A stretch of 64,000 bases of DNA from Sphingomonadales bacterium (lineage in GTDB: Bacteria > Pseudomonadota > Alphaproteobacteria > Sphingomonadales > Sphingomonadaceae): positions 124,001 through 188,000 of the forward strand of contig JADKHG010000002.1 of the NCBI GenBank assembly GCA_016721875.1, given 5' to 3'. The first letter of the stretch is position 1. Each line of letters starts with the position of its first letter. Made by a program: the position numbers and the translations under genes. The notes under the pieces are model-generated. The model was not told the origin of the DNA and ran no database searches. It saw only the letters and a list, made by a program, of their open reading frames with translations. Shown here in pieces: positions 55,003 through 63,864 of the stretch.

Positions 55003-55190
55003 TGGATGAAGTCGCATCGCCTTGCAAAGATCAATGCGGCCTCGATCGAACTGGGCAATGGTGCCTAGGTTGCGGTCGGACGGTTGATGAAATCGCGGGT
55101 TGGCTGAGCGCGGATGCGAAAGAGCGGCGGGCGATTTTGGATTGTTTACCTGCGCGTTTATTGATTTTGAGTGACCATCCTTCAGCTTAA
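55002..55190 (+). CDS. DUF1289 small cysteine protein
   Basis: 62 residues with the DUF1289 Cys pattern SPCKDQCGLDRTGQWCLGCGRT, probably a metal or Fe-S-binding fold. Stop-start overlap TAATG with the upstream kinase gene. Its end overlaps the convergent ABC-F gene by four bases. Function unknown. Confidence 0.88.
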   Translation: MDEVASPCKDQCGLDRTGQWCLGCGRTVDEIAGWLSADAKERRAILDCLPARLLILSDHPSA

Positions 55191-57056
55191 TCGCTCTTTT
55201 CCAAAGCCTCGCAAGCCTCAACCCAGCGCGCTTCTGCGGCTTCCTGCGCGGCCACAATCTTGCCGCGCCGTTGCGACAATTCACCCATGGTCAGTCCGGC
55301 ATATTCGTTTGACGCCGATTGCGGATCGAACATCGCCTGATTAATCGCGCGCAGCACGACTTCCAGTTTCGCCAGATCGGCTTCGGCATCGCTGACCGCA
55401 CGTTTGAGTTTGGCCTGGGCCTCGCGCGCAGCGGCTGCTGCTTTTTTGTCCTCTTTCCGGTCCGCCTTGGATAGCTTTTCCTTGGCCGGACCCTTGCCGA
55501 GGATGAAGTCGGTATAATCGTCCATCGATCCAGAAAATTCCTGCGCTGTCCCGCCATCGACCAGCACCAGCCGGTCTGCGGTCAGCTCCAGCATGTGCCG
55601 GTCGTGGCTGACAAGGACCACTGCGCCTTCATAGGCGTTCAGCGCCTGTACCAGTGCCTCGCGCGCATCGACGTCAAGGTGGTTGGTCGGTTCGTCGAGG
55701 ATCAGCATATGCGGTGCCTCACGCGTGATCAGTGCCAGCGCGAGCCGGGCTTTTTCACCGCCAGAAAGCTTGGCCACCTGCGTTGTTGCCTTTGGCCCCG
55801 AAAAACCGAACCGCCCCAATTGGCCGCGCACTGCCCCCGGTGTTGCACCCTTCATCTGCCGCGTCATATGTTCCAGCGGCGTGTCGGCGCCGTCGAGTTC
55901 CTCGACCTGATATTGGGTGAAATAGCCGACGCGCATCTTTCCCGCTGGCATTCATCGCACCATCCATCGGGGCGAGCTGCGCCGCGAGCAGGCGTGCCAG
56001 CGTCGTCTTGCCGTTGCCGTTGCGCCCCAACAGAGCGATCCGGTCATCAGGGTCGATCCGCAGGTTCAGCCGTTGCAACACCGGATTGCCTGCGCTGTAT
56101 CCGACACTAGCCAAATCTAGCGTGACCAGAGGCGGTTTCAATTCATCGGGGCTGGGGAAGTCGAAACTCAGTGACGGATCATCAATAATCGCCTGCACCG
56201 GCTGCATCCGGGCCAAAGCCTTCGCACGGCTTTGTGCCTGTTTGGCGGTGGAGGCGCGGGCGGAGTTGCGGGCGATATAGTCCTGCAACTTGGCGCGCTG
56301 TGCATCCTGCGCCGCTTTTGCTGCGGCCAGTTGCGCGGCGCGTTCGGCGCGCTGTTTTTCGAAGGCATCATAGCCGCCCGCATAGAGCGTGACCTCTCCA
56401 CCCGACAGGTGCAGGATATGATCGACGACATTATTGAGCAGGTCGCGCTCGTGGCTGATCACCACCATCATCGCGGGATAGCTTTTGAGGAAATTTTCCA
56501 GCCATAAGGTTGCTTCGAGGTCGAGGTGGTTCGAAGGCTCGTCAAGCAACAGCAGGTCGGGCTGCGAGAAAAGGAGTGAGGCCAGTGCCACCCGCATCTT
56601 CCACCCGCCCGAAAAACTGTCGAGCGGCTGGCCCTGCATGTCTTCATCAAATCCCAAGCCGACGAGGATGCGGCTGGCGCGGGCAGGGGCGGTATAGGCG
56701 TCGATGGCGATCAGCCGTTCGTGAACCTCGGCCATGCGGTCTGGGTCGAGACCTTCCTGCTCGCTCTCGATCATCAACGCGGCACGTTCGGTATCTGCCG
56801 CCAACACGGTTTCGAAAGGGGTCGGGGTGCCGGTCGGCGCTTCCTGCGCGATATAGCCGATGCGCGTGCCCTTGGGCATTTCCAGACTGCCGTCATCCGG
56901 TTCGAGCGAACCGATCATCACCTTCATCAGCGTCGATTTGCCAGCACCGTTGCGCCCGATCAGGCCGATGCGGCCATAGGCGGGGAGCGCGGCGGTGGCG
57001 CGGTCGAGGATGGTGCGTCCGCCAAGGCGCACGGTGATGCCATTCAGATTGAGCAT
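55187..57056 (-). pseudogene. ABC-F family ATPase, frameshifted in the second cassette
   Basis: Soluble ribosome-associated ABC-F protein (YheS/Uup type) of about 622 residues with two ATPase cassettes. Cassette 1: GRNGAGKSTLMK, SGGWKMRVALASLL, DLLLLDEPSNHLD. Cassette 2: LLGRNGNGKTTLARLLA, then frame loss near 55938-55943, and in the other frame MRVGYFTQYQVEEL, KLSGGEKARLALALI, MLILDEPTNHLD, followed by a charged coiled-coil tail. An extra G in GGGAAAGATG explains the break. Start ATG 57056 (MLNLNGITV). It probably helps ribosomes with stalled or elongating complexes. Confidence 0.88.
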
Positions 57057-57149
57057 GATGGTCGCGCGCCTAGCAGAGCATGGGCGCACTGTCATGCGGC
57101 GATTGCGCTGCCTTTGTTAGGAATGTCTGGCGCTGCTAGAGGCGCGCGC

Positions 57150-58966
57150 ATGACTGAAATTTCGCGTATCCGTAACTTCTCTATCATTGCGCATATTGAC
57201 CATGGCAAGTCGACCCTCGCCGACCGGTTGATCCAGCATACCGGTGGCCTTTCTGAGCGCGAGATGTCGGCGCAAGTCCTTGACAATATGGATATCGAGA
57301 AGGAACGCGGGATCACCATCAAGGCGCAGACCGTGCGGCTGAACTACACCGCGCAGGACGGCCAGCTGTATGAGCTGAACCTGATGGACACGCCGGGCCA
57401 TGTCGACTTCGCCTATGAAGTATCGCGCAGTCTGGCGGCGTGCGAAGGCGCGTTGCTGGTCGTCGACGCGGCGCAAGGGGTGGAGGCGCAGACGCTGGCC
57501 AATGTCTATCAGTCGATCGAGCACGACCATGAAATCGTCCCCGTCATCAACAAGATCGATCTGCCCGCGGCAGAAGTGGACAAGGTGAAGGCAGAGATTG
57601 AGGAAATCATCGGGCTGCCCGCCGACAACGCGGTCCTCACCAGCGCCAAGTCAGGGATAGGCATCGCCGAGGTGCTGGAGGCGATCGTCACCCGCATCCC
57701 CCCGCCCAAGGGAGACCGCAACGCGCCGCTCAAAGCGATGCTGGTCGACAGCTGGTACGACCCCTATCTGGGCGTCGTCATCCTCGTGCGCGTCATCGAC
57801 GGCAGCATCCGCAAGGGGCAGCAGGTCAAGTTCATGCAGGCCGGCACCAGCCACCTGATCGACCGCGTCGGCTGCATGCGGCCCAAGATCGAGATACTCG
57901 ACGAACTCGGCCCCGGCGAAGTCGGCTTCATCACCGCCCAGATCAAGGAAGTCGCGCAAACCCGCGTGGGTGACACGATCACCGACGCGAAGAAGCCCGC
58001 CGCAGAGCCGCTGCCCGGGTTCAAGGAAGTGCACCCGTGGTGTTTTGCGGCCTCTTCCCCACCGACGCCGCGGACTTTGAGAAACTGCGCGAAAGCATCA
58101 GCAAACTGCGCCTCAACGACGCCAGTTTCAGCTTTGAAATGGAATCGAGCGCGGCGCTGGGCTTTGGCTTTCGCTGCGGCTTCCTGGGCTTGCTCCACCT
58201 GGAAATCATTCAGGAACGGCTGACCCGCGAATATGATCTGGACCTGATCACCACCGCGCCGTCGGTGGTGTACAAGCTGAAACTCGGGCGCAGCAAGACC
58301 GAGGATGCGCGCGATATGGAGCTGCACAATCCCGCCGACATGCCCGACGTCAACCGTATCGAGGAGATACAGGAGCCGTGGATCGAGGCGACTATCTATT
58401 GCCCTGACGAATATCTGGGCAGCATTTTGAAATTGTGTCAGGACCGGCGCGGCATCCAGAACCAACTGACCTATGTAGGGGGCAGGGCGCAGCTGGTCTA
58501 TGAACTGCCGCTCAACGAAGTGGTGTTTGATTTTTACGACAGATTGAAAAGTATTTCAAGGGGTTACGCGTCATTCGACTATCACCAGATCGGGCACCGC
58601 GAGGGCGACCTTGTCAAGATGAGCATCATGGTCAATGGTGATCCGGTCGACGCGCTGAGCATGATCGTCCACCGCAGCACCGCGGAGGCGCGCGGCCGCG
58701 GCATGTGTGAACGGCTGAAAGACCTGATCCCCCGCCATTTGTTCAAAATCCCGATCCAGGCGGCGATTGGCGGCAAGATCATCGCCCGCGAAACCATCGC
58801 CGCGCTGCGCAAGGATGTGACCGCGAAATGCTATGGCGGCGATATCTCGCGCAAAAAGAAGCTGTTGGAAAAACAGAAGAAGGGGAAGGCGAGGATGCGG
58901 GAGTATGGGTCGGTCTCAATCCCGCAAGAGGCGTTTATTGCTGCTCTCAGGATGGGCGAAGAGTGA
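57150..58966 (+). pseudogene. lepA: Elongation factor 4 (LepA), one frameshift
   Basis: Translational GTPase that binds ribosomes and affects elongation and assembly. ATG 57150 begins MTEISRIRNFSIIAHIDHGKSTLADRLIQ; DTPGHVDF and the NKID motif follow, and the LepA-specific C-terminus GGDISRKKKLLEKQKKGK is intact. The frame breaks near 58033-58040, where CCCGTGGTG should read CCCGGTGGTG (HPVVFCGLFP). With the extra G the length is 605 residues, as normal. The error type matches the rest of the window. lepA lies divergent to the ABC-F gene. Confidence 0.95.
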
Positions 58967-59346
58967 TACGCCAGATTAGCGGACATGCTATTGCGTGTCC
59001 CCTAAACTGACCGTTTTCTTCGGACACTATCGCAAGCGCGAAGGAGTTTGGGGGTTAAGTAAACTGTCATCGTAACCCCTGTCTTTGGGATATTGCTGAC
59101 ATTGCGTTGTTAGTCGATGAGGCAGAGGCTACGCCAGCCAAGCGTGGACCTTACAGGGAACGCGTTGACTCTGACTAAAATCGGCATCATTATAAACCAA
59201 TGCTTATTGACGTTGCATTTCGAATACTAGGCTAGCCATAGCGCTGCCGTGCCTGACGTTAGGAGGGTGCGCGGTGTGTCGCGTGGGCAACGCCTGCAAA
59301 TTTTCGACATGGCGACAGGTCGACAACGCTCCGTGGGAGTCGCGTC
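58967..59346. other. AT-richer intergenic stretch at the left end of the accessory island
   Basis: About 380 bases without a supportable gene after lepA. Composition and codon quality change here from housekeeping to accessory. A possible promoter for the next small gene is TTGACT (59165-59170) with CATTAT 17 bases on, giving a leader of about 150 bases; weak evidence. Confidence 0.45.
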
Positions 59347-59451
59347 ATGGCCAAATCAAACAAGTCAACACGCATCACCGTAGATTTAAAAATTGATATA
59401 GCCGCTATTGTTAGGTGGCTGGTAATTTTCGCAATATCAATTGCACTTTAA
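59347..59451 (+). CDS. Small single-helix membrane protein (34 residues)
   Basis: A tiny reading frame with a good ribosome-binding site (GGGAG eight bases before ATG) and a strong terminator six bases after the stop. The product is a basic N-terminus (MAKSNKSTRITVDLK) followed by one hydrophobic helix (IAAIVRWLVIFAISIAL). Size and layout suit a small membrane protein or a type I-like toxin, but there is no family match. Confidence 0.5.
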   Translation: MAKSNKSTRITVDLKIDIAAIVRWLVIFAISIAL

Positions 59452-59457
59452 TAACGG

Positions 59458-59485
59458 TCAGGGCGGGGATTGCTCTCCGCCCTGA
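59458..59485 (+). terminator. Strong hairpin terminator after the small gene
   Basis: A perfect 9-bp stem TCAGGGCGG / CCGCCCTGA around a 10-base loop, followed by ATTTAATA. It comes right after the stop of the 34-residue gene. Confidence 0.7.
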
Positions 59486-59594
59486 ATTTAATACTGACCC
59501 ACTGCCATTCATCCTACAAGCTGGCGGTCGATGACTGGATGTTGTATGATGCTAGCGGCTTTACACCGGTGATGCTCGAATGGGGACAAAAGTG

Positions 59595-59777
59595 ATGACG
59601 CAGGCTGAATTGTCCAAAGCGAAGAACCCAAAGCTGCGTGCGTCAATGGCCGCCATGCGCCGCGCTGCCGAAATGGCGCGCAAGACTGCGATCCAGACCG
59701 ACACCGGTATCGTGATAGTTCGTGACGGAAAAGTGGTGCACATTTCGGCCGCTGAATTACGAGCAGGCAAGGATTGA
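59595..59777 (+). CDS. Small basic protein of unknown function
   Basis: 60 residues (MTQAELSKAKNPKLRASMAAMRRAAEMARK split over a helix, then a beta part TAIQTDTGIVIVRDGKVVHISAAEL). The plan of a helix followed by strands, with a short basic N-terminus, is like some antitoxins. GGGG eight bases before ATG 59595 supports this start; ATG 59580 is an alternative. No neighbouring toxin is evident. Confidence 0.55.
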   Translation: MTQAELSKAKNPKLRASMAAMRRAAEMARKTAIQTDTGIVIVRDGKVVHISAAELRAGKD

Positions 59778-59958
59778 GAGCGGCGGCGGATAAGCAATTT
59801 AGCCTAGTGTCCCTGGAATTCCCTGTCCACGAAAGCCTTGGCGTAAGCGGGAGGAGCTGTTGACTGCGCAATTGCAGTTGCGGAACAGTTGTGTTTTCTG
59901 ATTATCCTGACCATAATTGACGGGTTATAGATGGTATGTGGATAGGGGAGGTAATACT

Positions 59959-60210
59959 TTGGCGCACATTCCAATGAAGGGCGATCCGCCCTCACTCAAT
60001 CAAATTTTAGAAAAGTACGGTGATCCTTTAGACCAATTGGCTGAAATGCATTTCGATTGTCTAAAGCGAGCGGTGCAGTTCGACGAGGCAGGTGATTTGA
60101 AGGAAGCAAATCAGTTTCGTAAGTTGGCTGAACAATGTCGAAAAAACCTGATGAAGTATGGCTTTTTACCCAAAATTATTGGGGATGGAGCTAAGGCCGT
60201 TAGGTGGTAA
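59959..60210 (+). CDS. Small hypothetical helical protein
   Basis: 83 residues from TTG 59959, which has GGGGAGG six bases upstream. Mostly alpha-helical and charged: LDQLAEMHFDCLKRAVQFDE, EANQFRKLAEQCRKNLMKYG. No recognised family. Codon use is more AT-rich than in the housekeeping genes, in line with the accessory island. It precedes the retron on the same strand. Confidence 0.5.
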   Translation: MAHIPMKGDPPSLNQILEKYGDPLDQLAEMHFDCLKRAVQFDEAGDLKEANQFRKLAEQCRKNLMKYGFLPKIIGDGAKAVRW

Positions 60211-60375
60211 ATGGCGTTTATTGCTTGGCCGGACGCCATCAAGTTCGGTCGTACCTGTCTTAAAGCGCACAGATACTCAATAGTTGATTGCTTGACCCGA
60301 TGGGAGCATAGTTACAGAGCTGACTTGTACATAGGATCCTTGACAAAGGGACGGAGGGGCATATTATTGATGTTA

Positions 60376-60535
60376 CCATTTACGCGTTTAGTACCATTTG
60401 GTGCTCGTCCGGCGTTTCGCTCGACGTCATTTGATTGTGCAGTTTTATCGTTGCGACTGAGTGCGATGTCTCATCGCCTCACGGACGCTACGCTCGATAA
60501 GACATCGCACTCAGTCGCAACTTCTAGGTAAATGG
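60376..60535 (+). ncRNA. Retron msr-msd RNA
   Basis: The parts of a retron template RNA are all visible. a1 CCATTTAC (60376-60383) pairs with a2 GTAAATGG (60528-60535). After a1 comes GCG (60384-60386), where the branching G should be, then two msr hairpins: AGTACC-ATTT-GGTGCT (60390-60405) and CGTC..GCG-TTT-CGC..GACG (60406-60426, UUU loop). The msd is a perfect 22-bp stem, GTTGCGACTGAG... (60450-60471) against its complement (60500-60521), with a 28-base loop. The layout matches Ec86-type ncRNA: a1-GCG, U-loop hairpins, long msd hairpin, a2. The exact msDNA start and branch base are inferred. Confidence 0.85.
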
Positions 60536-61493
60536 CCGATTTGCAGCCTTTGAACTTGGCTGAAGCGATTCAGCCTGTCTCGCTTAGAGTGCATCCCCCT
60601 TCGTCAGTTATTTTTTGTGCGGAGGACTCGCAAAGTCTGAACCTCCGGAGCTGCCAGAGTCTTTGCGGGCAGCGTTCCTACGACTTGAGTTGCCAGAAGA
60701 ATTTAAGAAGTATCGCATAGTTGTTGCGGAAGCGGCCGAACCAATGTTGCCGGTTGCTGGCTACAGAGACCTGCTGACATTTGAAAGCGACATAGCTGGC
60801 GTTGTTGCTTTGATTTTGCTTTTCTCCGAGAGTCCGGGGAGCTTGGCTGAACTCGGAGCGTTTGCCGCTTTGCCGAATGTCGCATCAAAGCTGTTGGTAG
60901 TAATTGATGATGGTTACTACGAAGATAGTTCGTTTATTCGGAATGGACCGATTGCCAGCCTTGAAACCTATCAGGGAGATGAATGGGTCCTTGTCCTTGA
61001 TAGAGAAGACATCGGGGTCGGTAAGGAACGAGAAATATCCAATCTAGACCTTCAAAAACTCAACGAAAATGTGGTCCCAGCTGCCGTGCAACGTCTAGAA
61101 TATGCCTCTAGCTTTGAAAGATTTGATAGCGATAATGACGGCCACTTCATTTTATTGCTTACCGGGTTGGTGCAGCTATGTGGAGCACTTACGATTACTG
61201 AGCTAAAGTCAATAATAGAACACTTGGGATTTCCCAAAGCGCAAGGTAGGATATCAAACTTCTTATACTGTAGCGAGCTGATGGGCTGGATGAAAAAGAC
61301 GAAAAAGGGGAACCATACCTATTACGTTTGCCGCCCCGGTGAAGATGCAATCGACTTTACAGCTAAGCAACAGGCTAAGATTAAAGAGAAAGTGAGGTGG
61401 AAGGCGGAGTTTCGGGCGCATTGGCAAAAAGAGGACAAGCCACGCTTTCGCGCGATATCGGAACTTTCGATTGAGAATGAAAATGTTGAGTAA
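60532..61493 (+). pseudogene. Retron effector: NDT-like plus winged-helix protein, frameshifted in a T run
   Basis: Effector of the Ec86/St85-type retrons. Corrected, the 320-residue protein starts at ATG 60532 (inside a2): MADLQPLNLAEAIQPVSLRVHP, then VIFLCGG, an N-terminal nucleoside-deoxyribosyltransferase-like domain with SESPGSLAELGAFA (Glu about 107) and a C-terminal winged-helix domain (about 200-300, LVQLCGALTITELKSIIEHL). As given, TTTTTT at 60611-60616 is one T short of the expected seven, so frame 1 ends at 60720 and the rest is read from TTG 60615. Known members act as toxins restrained by the RT-msDNA complex. Overlaps the RT by 17 bases. Confidence 0.82.
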
Positions 61494-62421
61494 GTTCTTG
61501 AAGCAACTTTCGGTGCACACCGGCTTGAGTGAAGCGGATTTGCTCAAAATCTGGACCAATGCACCCGATAGATATAAAGTATTCAGAATTCGAAAGCGAT
61601 CAGGTGGTTGGCGTGAAATTGCTCAACCTGCACGCGAGCTCAAGCTAGTGCAGCGGGCATTAGTGGAAATTTTGTTGAGCCAGTTACCCGTTCACGACGC
61701 CGCTACTGCGTATGTTCGAGGGCGATCAATACTAGACAACGCTACGCCGCACAGAGGCGATACGCCAATTCTGAAGTTGGATTTTAGAGATTTTTTTCCG
61801 TCTATTCTTGCCGAAGATTGGGAGGCTTATTGCGCGGCGCATGATGTCATTCAAGGCTCAGACGTCCATCTAACATCCAGAATGCTATTTAGGCGACCGA
61901 GATCGAGTACGAAGCTTCGTCTTTCGATCGGCGCGCCTTCGTCTCCAATGTTATCTAACGTATTGATGTACGAATTCGATGATGCGATTGACAAAATCGC
62001 TAAGGACAAAGGCATTGCATATACGCGTTACGCCGACGATTTAACTTTCTCGGGCCAGCGTATTGGCATGCTGCAGGATATGGTGCGCGCCGTTAAGAAA
62101 ACTCTCCGCAACCAGTCCTCCCCAAAGCTCCGCTTGAACCAGAGCAAAACTGTATTTGTAACGATGGCTAGCAAACGTACGGTGACAGGAGTGGTCTTGG
62201 CCAACGACGGAACCGCGGGGATTGGCCGGGGTCGAAAAAGAGAACTGTCTGCTGCCGTCCACCATGCAAAAATGGGTAAGCTCGAAAAATCGGAACTAAA
62301 GGAACTCTGTGGTCATCTGGCATTTGCGAATGCAATTGACCCCGATTTCTTGAAGTTTTTGGCGAAAAAATATGGGAGCGAGGTAATCCGGGCAATTCAG
62401 TCCGCTGTTGAACTAAAATAA
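61477..62421 (+). CDS. Retron reverse transcriptase
   Basis: 314 residues with all retron RT landmarks: the NAxxH motif (NATPH, 88-92), motif A with Asp in LKLDFRDFFPSI (99-110), motif B SIGAPSSPMLSNVLMYEFD (150-168), the catalytic YADD in TRYADDLTFSG (183-193), and the VTG motif in TVTGVVLANDG (235-245) that recognises the msr stem-loops. It should copy the msd from the 2'-OH of the branch G to make msDNA. Start ATG 61477 overlaps the effector gene; ATG 61483 is also possible. Confidence 0.93.
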   Translation: MKMLSKFLKQLSVHTGLSEADLLKIWTNAPDRYKVFRIRKRSGGWREIAQPARELKLVQRALVEILLSQLPVHDAATAYVRGRSILDNATPHRGDTPILKLDFRDFFPSILAEDWEAYCAAHDVIQGSDVHLTSRMLFRRPRSSTKLRLSIGAPSSPMLSNVLMYEFDDAIDKIAKDKGIAYTRYADDLTFSGQRIGMLQDMVRAVKKTLRNQSSPKLRLNQSKTVFVTMASKRTVTGVVLANDGTAGIGRGRKRELSAAVHHAKMGKLEKSELKELCGHLAFANAIDPDFLKFLAKKYGSEVIRAIQSAVELK

Positions 62422-62471
62422 ACCTAGGTGATTTCTAGGAATTACGGCAACACGCGCAAAAAACCCCAAAC

Positions 62472-62747
62472 TCACCCCACACCCTTTTCAATCAACGCCA
62501 GCGCCGCCTTTGCAAATTCCCTGCAAATTGCGGGTACACCAAATGGGATGTCCCCGGATTGGTGGATCACCCCATCCCCCAACGCCGCACTCTCCAATCT
62601 CTGCTCCGCGTGCCACTTGGCAATATCCCGCCCGCCGACGCAGAAGCCCGTTATTGCGCCATACTGGACGAGCGCCCCATGGCCCAAACCCAATAGCCTC
62701 CGGCAATCCCGGGGCGGTTCAATCGCTGACTTTTCAGCCCTCTGGAC
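62472..62747 (-). pseudogene. Possible orphan 3' fragment of a gene
   Basis: A 91-codon minus-strand open stretch with GC-rich codon use like the chromosome, unlike the retron next to it, reading ...GALVQYGAITGFCVGGRDIAKWHAEQ and ending IEKGVG-stop. There is a stop just above it and no convincing start (a TTG at 62703 or so gives 73 residues). It looks like the C-terminal part of a protein whose front has been lost. Family not recognised; a short real gene is the alternative. Confidence 0.3.
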
Positions 62748-63560
62748 TTACCTTACCCTTGACGCTCTCTCAGCTTCCATTTCTTCTTGCGTCTTTGGAG
62801 CCGTTGCTCTGATTTTTGCATCCCACTTTACGATAAAGTTCTTAAATTCTTTTTCGATATTGCCTTTGTTGATGTAGTTTGCGGCTGGTTCAACGGAACG
62901 CTTTACAGACTTCGTAGTTTTCTTATAGCGAATGGCTTGATCGGCATTGGGCACGTGGCCATCGAGAAAATCCACGTGCATATTTGCCACTTTGGTGGCC
63001 TTCATGCCTTTAAAAAGTCGGCAACGATCGGCGCCCCATTTGGTCTCGCACTGCCTCATGACAGCAACCATTGCGGTGTTGAAATCCAAATCCCATGACA
63101 CCTCGGCAATCATGCCATCGACCATGGCCATCGCCATCGACAGGCTTTTGCCGCTGACAGCCACCGTACAACCATTTCCCATTGCCTTGGTACAATAATC
63201 CAGTGCACGCTCTTTGGCGAATGCTTCCGAAGTATTGCTATTCCAGATAGCCCAGTAATCATTGGCACCCGGATGCCAAACTAAAGCGCTATAACTGTCA
63301 ACCATTACGACCTTTTTGGGCAACATTTGTTTATATAGCTTGTCTACAGCCCTGTCATGCGCTTCCTGTTCTTTCTGAGCCATCTCTTTATAGTCTCTAT
63401 GCCCGTCTGTTGGAGTTTGATCTATTGGAACGCACGAGATAACTCCTTGCCCGCCCTGCTGCACCATTCCTCCTCCACATTGCTGTGCGTTGGCAAGCTG
63501 GGGCAGGATCATTGCCAAAGCAGACAGGAGAATTGCGAGAAAAAAGCGCTGAATTCGCAC
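62748..63560 (-). CDS. Exported protein of unknown function, DUF4189-like Cys pattern
   Basis: About 270 residues with a signal peptide (ending ANA, then QQCGGG). The middle has two units resembling DUF4189: YWAIWNSNTSEAFAKERALDYCTKAMGNGCTVAV split over a helix, and a second MRQCETKWGADRCRLF, with cysteines spaced to form disulfides. The C-terminus is basic and Lys-rich. GTG 63560 fits the signal peptide best; ATG 63596 would add 12 residues. Codon use is more AT-rich than the housekeeping genes. Not confidently placed in a family. Confidence 0.62.
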   Translation of the reverse strand: MRIQRFFLAILLSALAMILPQLANAQQCGGGMVQQGGQGVISCVPIDQTPTDGHRDYKEMAQKEQEAHDRAVDKLYKQMLPKKVVMVDSYSALVWHPGANDYWAIWNSNTSEAFAKERALDYCTKAMGNGCTVAVSGKSLSMAMAMVDGMIAEVSWDLDFNTAMVAVMRQCETKWGADRCRLFKGMKATKVANMHVDFLDGHVPNADQAIRYKKTTKSVKRSVEPAANYINKGNIEKEFKNFIVKWDAKIRATAPKTQEEMEAERASRVR

Positions 63561-63864
63561 GCACAAAGCCTTTCTATATTGGGCACATCGCGTCACAGAC
63601 GGCTGGCCAAAAAATTCTAACCTCTTAAAATACAGCGCCTATTCAATAGCTCAACGCGAATTATGCACCAGTACACTGGCCTACAGGCCTTCTTTCGATA
63701 CCGGTGATCCGGCGAAAATTCTGCAAATTCCTGGGGCACCGCAAGCGCACGGCTGACCTCGGTGCGCCACGGGCCGCCATGCGCGGCGTCTCCACAAATT
63801 CTCGACATCCGGGTCGCAAGAGCGGCTGAATCGGTTTAGGCACGGCACAAAAGGGGCTCCGGAC

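Noticed and set aside
60211..60531. A 106-codon open frame after the 83-residue gene
   Set aside because: It runs through the msr-msd palindrome, has poor codon quality and no ribosome-binding site; the RNA explains the sequence better.
60196..60540. Similar sequences TTAGGTGGTAAATGG and CTAGGTAAATGG on both sides of the template RNA, perhaps direct repeats of an insertion
   Set aside because: The match is short and interrupted, and the second copy is better explained as the a2 strand of the retron RNA.
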